A stretch of 64,000 bases of DNA from Thermococcus sp. 21S9. GTDB taxonomy: Archaea; Methanobacteriota_B; Thermococci; Thermococcales; Thermococcaceae. Positions 53,583 through 61,598 of the stretch are shown here, piece by piece. Both the position numbers and the translations under genes were made by a program. The notes below the pieces were generated by a model. It was not told the origin of the DNA. It did not search any database and saw only the letters and a program-made list of their open reading frames with translations. The stretch is from the NCBI RefSeq assembly GCF_012027635.1, contig NZ_SNUS01000001.1, positions 1,488,001-1,552,000 of the forward strand, given 5' to 3'. Numbering within the stretch: position 1 is the first letter of the stretch; every line of letters starts with the position of its first letter.

Positions 53583-54590
53583 TCATTCAATCTTCGCACC
53601 GCAGACCGGGCAGAACTTCGCCCCCTCGGGAACTATGTGGCCGTTGGGACACCGCTTGATTTCGTGCCCGCAGTAGGGGCAGAAGCGTGCCCCCGGTGGA
53701 ATAGGTTTACCACAGTAGGGGCATATCTCCTGTTGCGCTGGCTGGGAGGGAGCCGTTTGCTGTGGTTGCTGGGGAGCTGGAGGTGCGCCGGCATAGGGCT
53801 GGGCCGGGGCCTGCTGGACGGGCTGAGCTGGCTGGGCCGGTTGCTGGAAGAGCTGGGGAACGAGCACCATTCCGGTCCCGACACTCGCGCCGGGGCTCTT
53901 TCCGAGCTCTGCTGCAACTTGCTTGACGGTGTCCATCTGCATAACCGCCTGAGCATTGCCCGTCTGCATGAGCCAGAAGAGCCTCTGGCGCCACTCATCG
54001 GTGGTGTTAACGCCCTCAATCTTAACATCGACCAGCTCGAGGCCCAACCTGCGGAAGTCCTCCATGAGCTTTATCTTAACCTGCGTGCTGACCATGTCAA
54101 GGTTCTGGAAGAGGTCGACTATCGAGTAAGCGCTGAGATGCTTCATCATGCCCTCGTTGAAGTAAGCCCTGATGAACTTGGTAACGTCACTGGCATCATA
54201 CAAGCTCTGACCGCCGACAACCTCGGTGATGAAGAGAACCGGGTCCGCGACCTTGAACCAGTAGACACCGTAGTACTTGACCGGCGCTAATTCTTTCGTC
54301 TGCGTTTCGCCACCGTAGCGCCCCTGGAACTGCTTCATGCTGACGAAGATTATCGTTGCCTTGAAGGGGCTGTTGCTCCCGCCGACGAGCTTGTATAGGA
54401 GTGGCAAATTCTGCGTCGTCAGCGTGTGCCTTCCGGGCCCGAGAACGTCGTAGATTTTGCCGTCGCGCATGAAGACTGCCACTTCGTACTCGTGGACTAT
54501 GAGCTGGGCACCCCACTTTATGACCTCGTTCGGGTACCTCCAGATTATCTCGTCCTCACCCGGGTTGACCCATTCGATTACCTCAACCAT
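53583..54590 (-). CDS. SPFH/Band-7 protein with C-terminal zinc ribbons (COG4260/YdjI-like)
   Basis: 335 residues. Residues about 1-230 form an SPFH (stomatin/prohibitin-like) domain. A Pro/Gln/Ala-rich linker follows, then two zinc ribbons (CPYCGKPIPPGARFCPYCG and CPNGHIVPEGAKFCPVCG). There is no N-terminal membrane helix, as in Bacillus YdjI. Such proteins assemble on membranes. It is the last gene of a four-gene operon with a coiled-coil protein and two zinc-ribbon membrane proteins. ATG at 54590 has GGTGAG upstream and begins 1 bp after the preceding stop. Confidence 0.87.
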   Translation of the reverse strand: MVEVIEWVNPGEDEIIWRYPNEVIKWGAQLIVHEYEVAVFMRDGKIYDVLGPGRHTLTTQNLPLLYKLVGGSNSPFKATIIFVSMKQFQGRYGGETQTKELAPVKYYGVYWFKVADPVLFITEVVGGQSLYDASDVTKFIRAYFNEGMMKHLSAYSIVDLFQNLDMVSTQVKIKLMEDFRRLGLELVDVKIEGVNTTDEWRQRLFWLMQTGNAQAVMQMDTVKQVAAELGKSPGASVGTGMVLVPQLFQQPAQPAQPVQQAPAQPYAGAPPAPQQPQQTAPSQPAQQEICPYCGKPIPPGARFCPYCGHEIKRCPNGHIVPEGAKFCPVCGAKIE

Positions 54591-54591
54591 T

Positions 54592-55086
54592 TCACTCACC
54601 CACCGCGAAGCTCATCCTCTGACTGAGGACTTCCTCAAAGTTCACGAGCTTGTCGTCGAGGTTGAGAACTGCCATGCCAAGGGCCTGAGGATTCGCCACC
54701 TGGGCGTTTAACGCTTTGGCCTCGTTAAGTATCTCCTCAGCGAGCTCAATCATCTTGGCGTCGTACTCGATGAGCCTTTCGAGTTCCTTCTCCTTGAACT
54801 TGACCCTGTCAAAGTAACCGCGGTAGCCGGCCTCGGCGTGCTTCACTCTGCTCTCAAGCATCATGAGCTTCTTCCTCAGGTTTTCAATGCCCATAAGCTG
54901 TTGGCAGTTCACCATGGCGCACCTCTGCAGGGCCCTTTCAAGTTCCCTCTTTGCCTGCCCCAGAAGGTCGGCCACCTTTCCCCTAATCAATCTGTCGTCT
55001 TCCCTGAGGAGTTCCTTCTTCTTGTAGCCGTGGAAGCCCGGCACGATAAGTTCAAGCTTCTCCACAATCGATGTTTCCTTCCCCAT
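54592..55086 (-). CDS. Coiled-coil protein in the SPFH operon (possibly PspA-like)
   Basis: 164 residues, almost entirely helical and highly charged, with heptad-like runs (LRKKLMMLESRVKHAEAGY, VKFKEKELERLIEYDAKMI). No membrane segment. It may play the role of the PspA/IM30-type protein YdjF in the Bacillus set, but the sequence is not clearly PspA. Stop and start are 1 bp from the SPFH gene, so coexpression is certain. Confidence 0.7.
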   Translation of the reverse strand: MGKETSIVEKLELIVPGFHGYKKKELLREDDRLIRGKVADLLGQAKRELERALQRCAMVNCQQLMGIENLRKKLMMLESRVKHAEAGYRGYFDRVKFKEKELERLIEYDAKMIELAEEILNEAKALNAQVANPQALGMAVLNLDDKLVNFEEVLSQRMSFAVGE

Positions 55087-55095
55087 CTTATCACC

Positions 55096-55992
55096 TCAAA
55101 TCGGCTGGAAGTAGAGGTTTCCGGAGCGACCCTTTATTACACCGCTCACGATTCTCTTCTTCACGGCGCCTTTAGAGCCTATCCCCCACGCGCCGACCGC
55201 CCCGGGAATTAGGCCACCCAGCAGGCCGAAGGGCGTTCCAAAGATTGCCGACGCTATGAACCCGAGAACCGCCCCAGCCCCGATTACGCCCATCGCCATC
55301 GCACTGGCCTTCTTTCTGGCACCGCTTTCAAGGGGGTATTCCGCTGAGACGACCCTTCCGTCGGTTCCGTCAACGTAGCCCCAGTATTCCTTTCCGGCAT
55401 ACTCGTAGCGGAGCTCCCAGAGCGGGTAGTGGACGAGACCGAGGTACCTTACTTCGAGTTCGAGCTCGTCCTCGCTGACGCTCTTGTCTTCTTGCCTCGC
55501 CTCCCCAATTAGGGCGTTTATCAGCGCGACCCTCGCGAGCTCTTCGGCCTTCTCCTTCGGAACTTCGGGCTCGTAGTAGTGACCCTTCTTGACGACGTCC
55601 TCACTGAAGAAGACCTTGCCCCTAATCGGGAACGGGTAGCCTTCAAGGAGGGTCTTGAAGGGCGAACCCGCGGGAATCCCCATGAACTGAACTTCCTCAA
55701 CGGTCGGCCAGAGCTTACTTTTTCCGTGCAGGTAGAAGAAGTAAACCGGAACCCAGTGGAGTTCTTTCTTGGTTATCTTTGCCCCCGTTATGTCGGCCGG
55801 AGCGCCGTACTGCCTTGAGAGGAACTTCAGCAGAACGCCACCGGCGTCCTTTCTCATCGGCGGGAAGAAGAAGTGCTCGCCGGTTTCCTTCGTGTGAACG
55901 TGGAAGGTCGTTCCGCAGTAGGGGCAGGTGGCGACCTCAACGGTGTCGGGAACCTTGAAGGTTGCGGAGCAAGTGGGGCAGGTAACCTCCAT
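55096..55992 (-). CDS. Zinc-ribbon membrane protein (second of paralogous pair B)
   Basis: 298 residues with an N-terminal zinc ribbon (C5-x2-C8, C23-x2-C26), a soluble central domain (FPIRGKVFF, HYPLWELRYEYAG) and a Gly/Ala-rich pair of membrane helices near residues 235-275. It is paralogous to the gene at 8530-9471. ATG at 55992 has GGGGTGG upstream. Resembles the YdjG-type zinc-ribbon anchor of the Bacillus SPFH/PspA set. Confidence 0.78.
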   Translation of the reverse strand: MEVTCPTCSATFKVPDTVEVATCPYCGTTFHVHTKETGEHFFFPPMRKDAGGVLLKFLSRQYGAPADITGAKITKKELHWVPVYFFYLHGKSKLWPTVEEVQFMGIPAGSPFKTLLEGYPFPIRGKVFFSEDVVKKGHYYEPEVPKEKAEELARVALINALIGEARQEDKSVSEDELELEVRYLGLVHYPLWELRYEYAGKEYWGYVDGTDGRVVSAEYPLESGARKKASAMAMGVIGAGAVLGFIASAIFGTPFGLLGGLIPGAVGAWGIGSKGAVKKRIVSGVIKGRSGNLYFQPI

Positions 55993-55993
55993 T

Positions 55994-56986
55994 TCAACCA
56001 CCCCTCTCAATGCGCTGGCCCTCGAGGACCTTGAAGCCGAAGTATCCGCTCAGAACCGAGCCGAGCCCTATCGCTATCCCCGTCAGCGCGTAAGCGCTCG
56101 CCGCGGCACCGTAGGCCCCACCGATGGCCCCTATCAGGATTCCGAGGGCGACGCCACCCATGTACTCCGCCCGCCTGAGGGTTGACATCGGTTCCGTCGA
56201 GGCGACCCTCTTCCCGTCCCAGCCAGCGAAAACCGAGTGGTATATCGAGTTCTCGAACTTGTAATAAACCGTCCACATCGGCAGGAGAACGAGACGGGTG
56301 TTGCTCGGTTCCTCGGCCTTCACGTCAAAGCGGTCTATTCTGTCGGCCTTGGCAGAGTAGCGGTTTCTAATGACGTCTATCGCATCTTCGCGCATCATGA
56401 GCTTCGCCTGCTCTTCGTCCATCTCAGTGTTGAGTATCTCAAGCTTGAGCTTCTCCCACTGCCCCTCGTCGAGGTCGAGCAGGCGCCTTTCCTCCGGTCT
56501 CGTCTTGGAGTAGTGCTTTATGATGTCGTCAACTCCAAAGCTCGCCACCTGCCTTCTGGCCGGGCCTATCAGGTGCAGGGTCTCGCTCACAACGTCGTGG
56601 TAGTGCCTCTCGACGGTGTGGCACCGCGTTTCCGTGTTTCCCTGGCTGTCGGTGTAGGTTTCACACTCTTCCTCTCGGACGGTGTAGTCCACATCACCGC
56701 TCACGTAAACGTCACCGACCCAGTATGGTGCGTAGTGGCCCTCAACACCGACAACCTGAATCGAGTCCTTAATCCGCTTGAGGTCGAAGTCCTTCTCGAC
56801 CATACGCCAGAACGCTTCCGCGATTTGGTTCTTGTTGAGCGAAGGAACAAGGAACATGTCCTCAGTCCTGAGGTTTCCGGTCAGGTGGTTCGGAAAACCG
56901 CAGTACGGACAGACGGCAACTATGGTTTCAGGGGACACCTCAAGTGGAGCCCCACAGCGTTCACATTTGAAGGCCTCCATAGGCAT
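55994..56986 (-). CDS. Zinc-ribbon membrane protein (first of paralogous pair B)
   Basis: 330 residues with an N-terminal zinc ribbon (C8-x2-C11, C26-x2-C29), a soluble domain with a cysteine- and His-containing loop (REEECETYTD, ETRCHTVERHYHD), and C-terminal glycine-rich helices (about 275-315). Paralogue of the gene at 7502-8533. Several ATGs lie close together (56992, 56986, 56980); 56986 best fits the weak GTGAT. First gene of the SPFH operon. Confidence 0.78.
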   Translation of the reverse strand: MPMEAFKCERCGAPLEVSPETIVAVCPYCGFPNHLTGNLRTEDMFLVPSLNKNQIAEAFWRMVEKDFDLKRIKDSIQVVGVEGHYAPYWVGDVYVSGDVDYTVREEECETYTDSQGNTETRCHTVERHYHDVVSETLHLIGPARRQVASFGVDDIIKHYSKTRPEERRLLDLDEGQWEKLKLEILNTEMDEEQAKLMMREDAIDVIRNRYSAKADRIDRFDVKAEEPSNTRLVLLPMWTVYYKFENSIYHSVFAGWDGKRVASTEPMSTLRRAEYMGGVALGILIGAIGGAYGAAASAYALTGIAIGLGSVLSGYFGFKVLEGQRIERGG

Positions 56987-57184
56987 GGGCATCACTCGTC
57001 TTAGTTATGTTGAAACTCCTTTTAAGGATGTCTCAGGGCCTTCGAACCTCAATCCAAACATCCGGTTTGAACTTCAAAATTCGAACTTTTTTCTGAATCT
57101 TGGCAAATATGGAAACCAGAAGGTTTAAGAAGCGAACTTCCTGATTTTGGTTATGAATCTACAAGTGCGTTTAGGTGATGGACA

Positions 57185-57499
57185 ATGATGGTAACAGGCA
57201 CCAAATCATCTGGAAGGGGCACATTCCTCTGGAGAATCAATCCCTTTGAGGTTATAGCTTCAATCTGGAAGGACGTCGTCGAGGGCTCCAAGGTCGCGGT
57301 TCCCCACGCCGTTGGCACCATGAAGACGAGCCACGGTTCAGTGGTGGAACTCGAACTCAGCGTGGTTCTCTACCCCTCGGAGAAGAGGCTCGTCGTGAAG
57401 GACGGTGATGAGGTGCACTTCCTGTTTCCGGTAAGCCCAGCCGAGGGCCCCGAGGGACTCTACGTTAAGCTGATAGAGGCTCTGGGGATGATAGCATGA
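57185..57499 (+). CDS. Conserved hypothetical protein
   Basis: 104 residues, soluble, with a beta-rich pattern (SVVELELSVVLYPSEKRLVVKDGDEVHFLFPV). No family recognised. GGTGAT lies five bases before the ATG. It overlaps the next gene by 4 bp and heads a three-gene unit ending in the ODP-like gene. Confidence 0.7.
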   Translation: MMVTGTKSSGRGTFLWRINPFEVIASIWKDVVEGSKVAVPHAVGTMKTSHGSVVELELSVVLYPSEKRLVVKDGDEVHFLFPVSPAEGPEGLYVKLIEALGMIA

Positions 57500-58290
57500 A
57501 GCGCAAGGAAGCCAGCGTTGAGATAAAGTCCGGTATGGAATCCGTTGAGGCCATACTCCACGACCCGGCACAGTTCATAACAAACTGGCCCTACGTGGTC
57601 AAGGTAAGGGGCAGAAATCCCGTCGTGGCCGAGATAATGCTACCCCGCTTCGTCTTCAAGTTCAGGGACACCTACGAGTTTGAGTTCCACGAAGACTACA
57701 ACAGCCACATCTACGAGGGAAGGGGAAAGAGGGGCAACCTGACGGTTGTGATAACCCTCAAGGAATGGCAGAAGTATGTTTCAGCAGACGTTGAGCTCTC
57801 CTACTCAGGTAGGGGCGAGTTCTTCCTCGGGAAGACCCTGGAGATACTCGTCGAGGGGATAGCCAGAAACCTCAAGGAGCTGGCGGAGGCTTCAAAGCCA
57901 CTCGAGGTCGGCAAGAAGACCGAAAAGGCCATACTCGAAGTGGATTTCTCCGACCCCATGAGCGTCGCCAACTTCTTAGCTAAGGCCAAGATGGTTCACA
58001 GCGGTCTACACGTCATCCCCGAGGGAGGCTTCTTCAACGTTCTCAACGAGATTCTTGAGAAGGCGGGCAGTGAGGTTCTCTACCTCTCGGGAATAACGTC
58101 CGATGGAACCAGCGGTTTCAAGGTGCTCGTTAGGGGCAGTCAGGTTCTGGCCGTTGAGTTAAGGAACGGAAGCGAGGTTAAGACCCTCAAGGTTGAGGGA
58201 GAGGACGGTGTTAGGGAAGCCGTTGAGCTCCTTTCAAAGGTTTCCGGGGCCTACATGGTGAACGCGTGGGTCCCCGCTGGAGGTGTTTGA
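57496..58290 (+). CDS. Protein with a START/SRPBCC-like N-terminal half
   Basis: 264 residues. Residues 1-130 have the curved-sheet pattern of SRPBCC/START-like ligand-binding domains (VEAILHDPAQFITNWPYVVKV ... VELSYSGRG); residues 140-264 form a second alpha/beta domain. Ligand unknown. Start overlaps the preceding gene (ATGA); the next gene begins 1 bp after its stop. Confidence 0.6.
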   Translation: MKRKEASVEIKSGMESVEAILHDPAQFITNWPYVVKVRGRNPVVAEIMLPRFVFKFRDTYEFEFHEDYNSHIYEGRGKRGNLTVVITLKEWQKYVSADVELSYSGRGEFFLGKTLEILVEGIARNLKELAEASKPLEVGKKTEKAILEVDFSDPMSVANFLAKAKMVHSGLHVIPEGGFFNVLNEILEKAGSEVLYLSGITSDGTSGFKVLVRGSQVLAVELRNGSEVKTLKVEGEDGVREAVELLSKVSGAYMVNAWVPAGGV

Positions 58291-58291
58291 G

Positions 58292-59065
58292 ATGATTAGG
58301 AACATGAACAGCTACCCGCTCTACGACGACGGGGAGCACAAGGTTTACTGGCTTGGAATTGAGGAGAGCGAGGACGAGAAGGGAATACTGACCAACCAGT
58401 ACCTCGTCATTGACGGAAACGAGGGCGCGCTTATAGAGCCCGGCGGGTTCTTCGTGTTCTCCCGCGTGCTCAAGAACGTCTCCTCCCTGATTCCCCCAAC
58501 ACAGATTAAGTACCTCATGTACTCGCACCAGGACCCCGACGTAGTTGCGGGTCTAAACCTCTGGTTCGAGTACGCGCCACTGGCGAAGGTCGTCATCTCG
58601 GAGCTGTGGGTGCGCTTCATTCCGCACCTTGCCGTAATGAGCGCGGGCAGAACGGTAGGAATCCCTGATAAGGGTGCCGAGTTCAAACTGGGAAACTCGA
58701 CCATAAGGGCAGTTCCAGCCCACTACCTCCACAGTCCCGGCAACTTCGCCTTCTACGACGAGAAGAGCGGAATCCTGTTCAGCTCGGACATTGGAGCCGC
58801 TGCATTCTCGAAGGACGAGTGGTACCTCTTCGTTGAGGACTTTGACGAGCACACAAAGCACATGGAGGGCTTCCATAAGAGGTATATGAGCTCAACGAAG
58901 GCCCTCAGGGCATGGGTCCGCTCGGTAAGGAAGCTTAAACCCAAGATGATAGCGCCACAGCACGGGGCGATATTCAGGGACGAGGACGTTGGCAGGTTCC
59001 TTGACTGGCTCGATTCGCTTGAGGTTGGAATCGACGCCTTCGAAGAGGAGTTCTACGGGGACTGA
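58292..59065 (+). CDS. Oxygen-binding diiron protein (ODP)-like / FDP-type beta-lactamase fold
   Basis: 257-residue metallo-beta-lactamase-fold protein related to flavodiiron proteins but lacking the flavodoxin domain. Ligand motifs for a diiron site are present: SHQDPD, HYLHSPGN, SSDIG and PQHG. ODP-type proteins bind O2, and flavodiiron relatives reduce O2 or NO. GGAGGTG lies six bases before ATG 58292. It is followed closely by the two small palindrome-controlled membrane proteins, which strengthens an O2/NO-response role. Confidence 0.85.
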   Translation: MIRNMNSYPLYDDGEHKVYWLGIEESEDEKGILTNQYLVIDGNEGALIEPGGFFVFSRVLKNVSSLIPPTQIKYLMYSHQDPDVVAGLNLWFEYAPLAKVVISELWVRFIPHLAVMSAGRTVGIPDKGAEFKLGNSTIRAVPAHYLHSPGNFAFYDEKSGILFSSDIGAAAFSKDEWYLFVEDFDEHTKHMEGFHKRYMSSTKALRAWVRSVRKLKPKMIAPQHGAIFRDEDVGRFLDWLDSLEVGIDAFEEEFYGD

Positions 59066-59114
59066 GTTCCCCCAACCTTTGGTTTTAAATGAAAATTTTT
59101 CAAAGTGCTTTTAA

Positions 59115-59128
59115 ATGACGTACGTCAT
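59115..59128. promoter_or_regulatory. Palindromic operator candidate at small membrane gene 1
   Basis: ATGACGTACGTCAT, here a fully symmetrical 14-bp palindrome, immediately after the TATA-like CTTTTAAAT (59108-59116) and 19 bp before the start codon. Third copy of ATGAC-N4-GTCAT. Confidence 0.7.
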
Positions 59129-59146
59129 CTAATCCCCGGTGGTCCC

Positions 59147-59440
59147 ATGAACCCGATGGAGAAGGCGTTCGAAGAGGCTATGAAAAACCCCAAACTCCGG
59201 AAGAAACTGCGAGTGAAGGCCTTCCTCTCGCTCCTGCTCCTCGTAGGGTTCCTTGGAGTGGTCTTCATAACAATCGGAACAATAATCGCGAGCAAGAACG
59301 GAACGTTCCTTGGAATGACTCACCTGGACTTTCTCAAGCTACGCGCCCGCTACGGTCTCTTCATGATGACCCTGATAACAATACACATAATCATGAACAG
59401 GAGCATAATGCGGAGGGAGTTGCGACTCCTCTTTGGCTGA
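59147..59440 (+). CDS. Small two-helix membrane protein (DUF4405/b561-like), copy 1
   Basis: 97 residues, two membrane helices (about 25-50 and 68-87) ending in RYGLFMMTLITIHIIMN. The pattern [HR]YG-x2-M-x2-LI-x-IH is shared with the next gene; the helix histidine could ligate heme. ATG 59147 follows GGTGGT. Promoter carries the palindrome. Confidence 0.72.
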   Translation: MNPMEKAFEEAMKNPKLRKKLRVKAFLSLLLLVGFLGVVFITIGTIIASKNGTFLGMTHLDFLKLRARYGLFMMTLITIHIIMNRSIMRRELRLLFG

Positions 59441-59551
59441 TTCGTTTAATTTTTATCAAACTTCATACGTTTTTTGAGGAGCACTTGACATCAAGCCAGT
59501 GATTGGTTAACAAGAAAACACTTTCCTTTTACAAAAGATTTTTAAAAGTCC

Positions 59552-59565
59552 ATGACACTCGTCAT
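59552..59565. promoter_or_regulatory. Palindromic operator candidate at small membrane gene 2
   Basis: ATGACACTCGTCAT, fourth copy of ATGAC-N4-GTCAT, just downstream of TTTTTAAAAG (59539-59548) and before GGTGGT (59570-59575). Confidence 0.7.
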
Positions 59566-59579
59566 AACCGGTGGTAGAG

Positions 59580-59837
59580 ATGGCAGGAAACGGAAAGAGA
59601 ATAGTCAAGACGAAGGCAATAATATCGTCGATACTGATAGCCCTCTACGTCGGAGCAGTGTTTCTGACGATATCGAGCGCAATCGCCGCACACAGGGGAA
59701 GCTTCCTCGGCGAGCCCGCTAAGAAACTCCTCCAGCTCCACGTGCACTACGGAATGGTCATGCTGGCCCTCATAGCAATCCACCTGTACCTGAACTGGGG
59801 AATGTTCAAGAACGAGCTGAAGGTTCTCAGGTCTTAA
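59580..59837 (+). CDS. Small two-helix membrane protein (DUF4405/b561-like), copy 2
   Basis: 85 residues, paralogue of the preceding gene: two helices (about 12-36 and 55-75), with HVHYGMVMLALIAIHLYLN containing three histidines suited to heme ligation. Both copies have their own palindrome, so they are separate transcription units under one regulator. Its stop overlaps the maturation protease gene by 4 bp. Confidence 0.72.
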   Translation: MAGNGKRIVKTKAIISSILIALYVGAVFLTISSAIAAHRGSFLGEPAKKLLQLHVHYGMVMLALIAIHLYLNWGMFKNELKVLRS

Positions 59838-60286
59838 TCCCCCGCTACAATTTTTTCGATGAGCTCAACAGCTTTGGGAACGGCTTTTTTGACCTCCTCG
59901 CTGAGCTCGGTTCCGAGGTCAATCTCCTTCGCAACTATCCCAACGAAGTGAACCTCCGCCTTAGCGAGCCTCTCGTCGAGCTTCATGAGAAGCTTAAGGC
60001 CGTCTATCGCCCCCATGAAGTGCGCGCTCCTTATCTCGGCCCTTAGCTTCTCGAAGACATCCTCCCCTTTGAGGTGTATAACTTCTCCCGGCTTGAAAGT
60101 CTCGCTTAGAATCGCGTCAACGATTATAATCCTCTCCTCGCCGTTGTAGTGGCTTGATAGCATGAAGATGTCGGTTCCAACCTCAAGGACGTTGTAGCCC
60201 TTCTCGGCGAGGATTCTGCCAACCTTGAGCCCAACCCCGTCGTCCTTCATCAGCTCGTTTCCAAGGGCAAGTATGAGCGTTCTCAT
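59834..60286 (-). CDS. Hydrogenase maturation protease (HycI/HyaD family)
   Basis: 150 residues. These endopeptidases remove the C-terminal tail of the NiFe-hydrogenase large subunit after metal insertion. The N-terminal LALGNELMKDDGVG loop includes the conserved acidic nickel-sensing residue, and VDAILSET holds another. The neighbouring hydA ends in DPCISCSVH plus a short tail, the expected substrate. ATG at 60286 with GGAGAGGAG upstream. Confidence 0.88.
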   Translation of the reverse strand: MRTLILALGNELMKDDGVGLKVGRILAEKGYNVLEVGTDIFMLSSHYNGEERIIIVDAILSETFKPGEVIHLKGEDVFEKLRAEIRSAHFMGAIDGLKLLMKLDERLAKAEVHFVGIVAKEIDLGTELSEEVKKAVPKAVELIEKIVAGD

Positions 60287-60396
60287 CTCCTCTCCCCGCA
60301 TTAATTGCCACAGGGGTTTATGAGTCTTATCGAAACCCTTATATACTCTTTGCAGTAGTTACAATCGTCTCAAAATGAAAAGGGAGGGATGTTCCG

Positions 60397-61122
60397 ATGA
60401 TGAGAAAGATTGCACCGCTGTTTCTGGTGCTTGTTGTTTTCTCAGCGGGTTGCCTCGTCCAGACAGGTGGCAAGACCGCATCATCAAGCTTTACCCTCAA
60501 CGTGACCTACACGCCGTTTAAAGTGCCCCTCAACGTGACGGTTGTCGCGATTAACGTGAGCGCTAACTTCATCGGCTACAAGAGCCTTGTCATAAACGAT
60601 GTCTACCCTGCCGTACTGATAAAAGTGGGCCCGGATGTAAAGAACGTTTCCGCCTTCAGAATCTCGAAGGACGTTTACATGATTCCCCCGTACCTGTTTA
60701 ATAACTCCCTACGGACGTACTCCGCAACGGTGTGGCTCAAGAACGGTTCCATTGCGATAGCGAACATAAAGTTCTCTGGAACTCCAACAAAAGTCGTTGA
60801 CATGGTAGTCAACTACGATGTCGAGAAGAACGGGACGCACTACATCGTCAGGCCCATAGGTTGGTCCCTGAAACGGATAACCCTCTGGAACGAGACCTTC
60901 AACGTAACGGTTGAACTGCCGGAGCCAATTCAAATCGTCAACGCCCCCACTGTCGAATTCAAGAACGATACCTACGTCCTGCCCGAGGTCTGCAAAACGA
61001 CGAGCGGTGGAGTTACAGTAATCTACAGATACTCCATCGGCGAGATTCACATTGTCGGGCCGATGGAAGATGCCTTCGTCGGGAAGGTGTACTTCCCCTG
61101 CGAGAAGATGGCGGAGAAGTGA
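60397..61122 (+). CDS. Putative lipoprotein, sequon-rich
   Basis: 241 residues with a signal peptide and lipobox-like FSAGC (Cys19), then a beta-rich outer domain with at least six sequons. No family recognised. TATA box CTTATATAC (about 60340-60348) and GGAGGG before the ATG. It lies between the maturation protease and the vapBC remnant. Confidence 0.72.
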   Translation: MMRKIAPLFLVLVVFSAGCLVQTGGKTASSSFTLNVTYTPFKVPLNVTVVAINVSANFIGYKSLVINDVYPAVLIKVGPDVKNVSAFRISKDVYMIPPYLFNNSLRTYSATVWLKNGSIAIANIKFSGTPTKVVDMVVNYDVEKNGTHYIVRPIGWSLKRITLWNETFNVTVELPEPIQIVNAPTVEFKNDTYVLPEVCKTTSGGVTVIYRYSIGEIHIVGPMEDAFVGKVYFPCEKMAEK

Positions 61123-61123
61123 T

Positions 61124-61370
61124 TCAGGAAATCAGCTCAACTTTTTCTTTCTTTGCCGGTTCGAAGAAGTCCTCGTCGAGAGTAGCCAAGGCAAAGCCGT
61201 GCTCGATGCAGGTCGCGAGAATTAGTGCATCGTTCGGGAGCATGGCGTACTTTTCGATTAGTTCCATTGCTTTGAAGACTGTTCTCTGAGAGGATTCGAT
61301 AAATCCAAAACCCTTCAGTGCCTTGAAAACGGCTCTAATACTCCACAAGGAGAGAGCTGTCAATCAGCAA
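61124..61370 (-). pseudogene. vapC-family PIN toxin, frameshifted and internally deleted
   Basis: A TTG at 61370 begins LIDSSLLVEY, the typical PIN-domain start with the first catalytic Asp, but that frame stops at once. A second frame from about 61340 gives FKALKGFGFIESSQRTVFKA, then DALILATCIEHGFALATLDEDF, the C-terminal half of a VapC toxin with its last acidic residues. Total coding content is about 85 residues instead of about 130, so the middle is lost. Overlaps the antitoxin remnant as in live vapBC operons. Confidence 0.72.
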
Positions 61371-61544
61371 TTCCCTCATAAATCTCCCTCTTGAGCTCTT
61401 TCCAGCTCTTGTCGGTTTTCATGATTCCTTTGAGCTTTTTCATGTTCTCAAACAGTTCGTCTTTGTGGGAAAGATACCAAGCCATAGCCTCGACGTCCTT
61501 CTTAAACGTCCCTGAATAACAACATCCACGATTTCTTCGGCCAT
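61360..61544 (-). pseudogene. vapB-like antitoxin remnant, frameshifted
   Basis: ATG 61544 starts MAEEIVDVVIQG, but the frame then leads away; the following antitoxin-like sequence FKKDVEAMAWYLSHKDELF and KSWKELKREIYEGIAD lies in another frame ending at 61360. A small indel near 61505 explains this. An internal ATG (about 61487) could still give a short C-terminal peptide. TATA-like TTTTTTATAG is at about 61576-61585. Confidence 0.6.
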
Positions 61545-61598
61545 AGTAACCCCTGATGAGTTCTATCTTCGACTCTCTATAAAAAATTTGAGAAGAGC

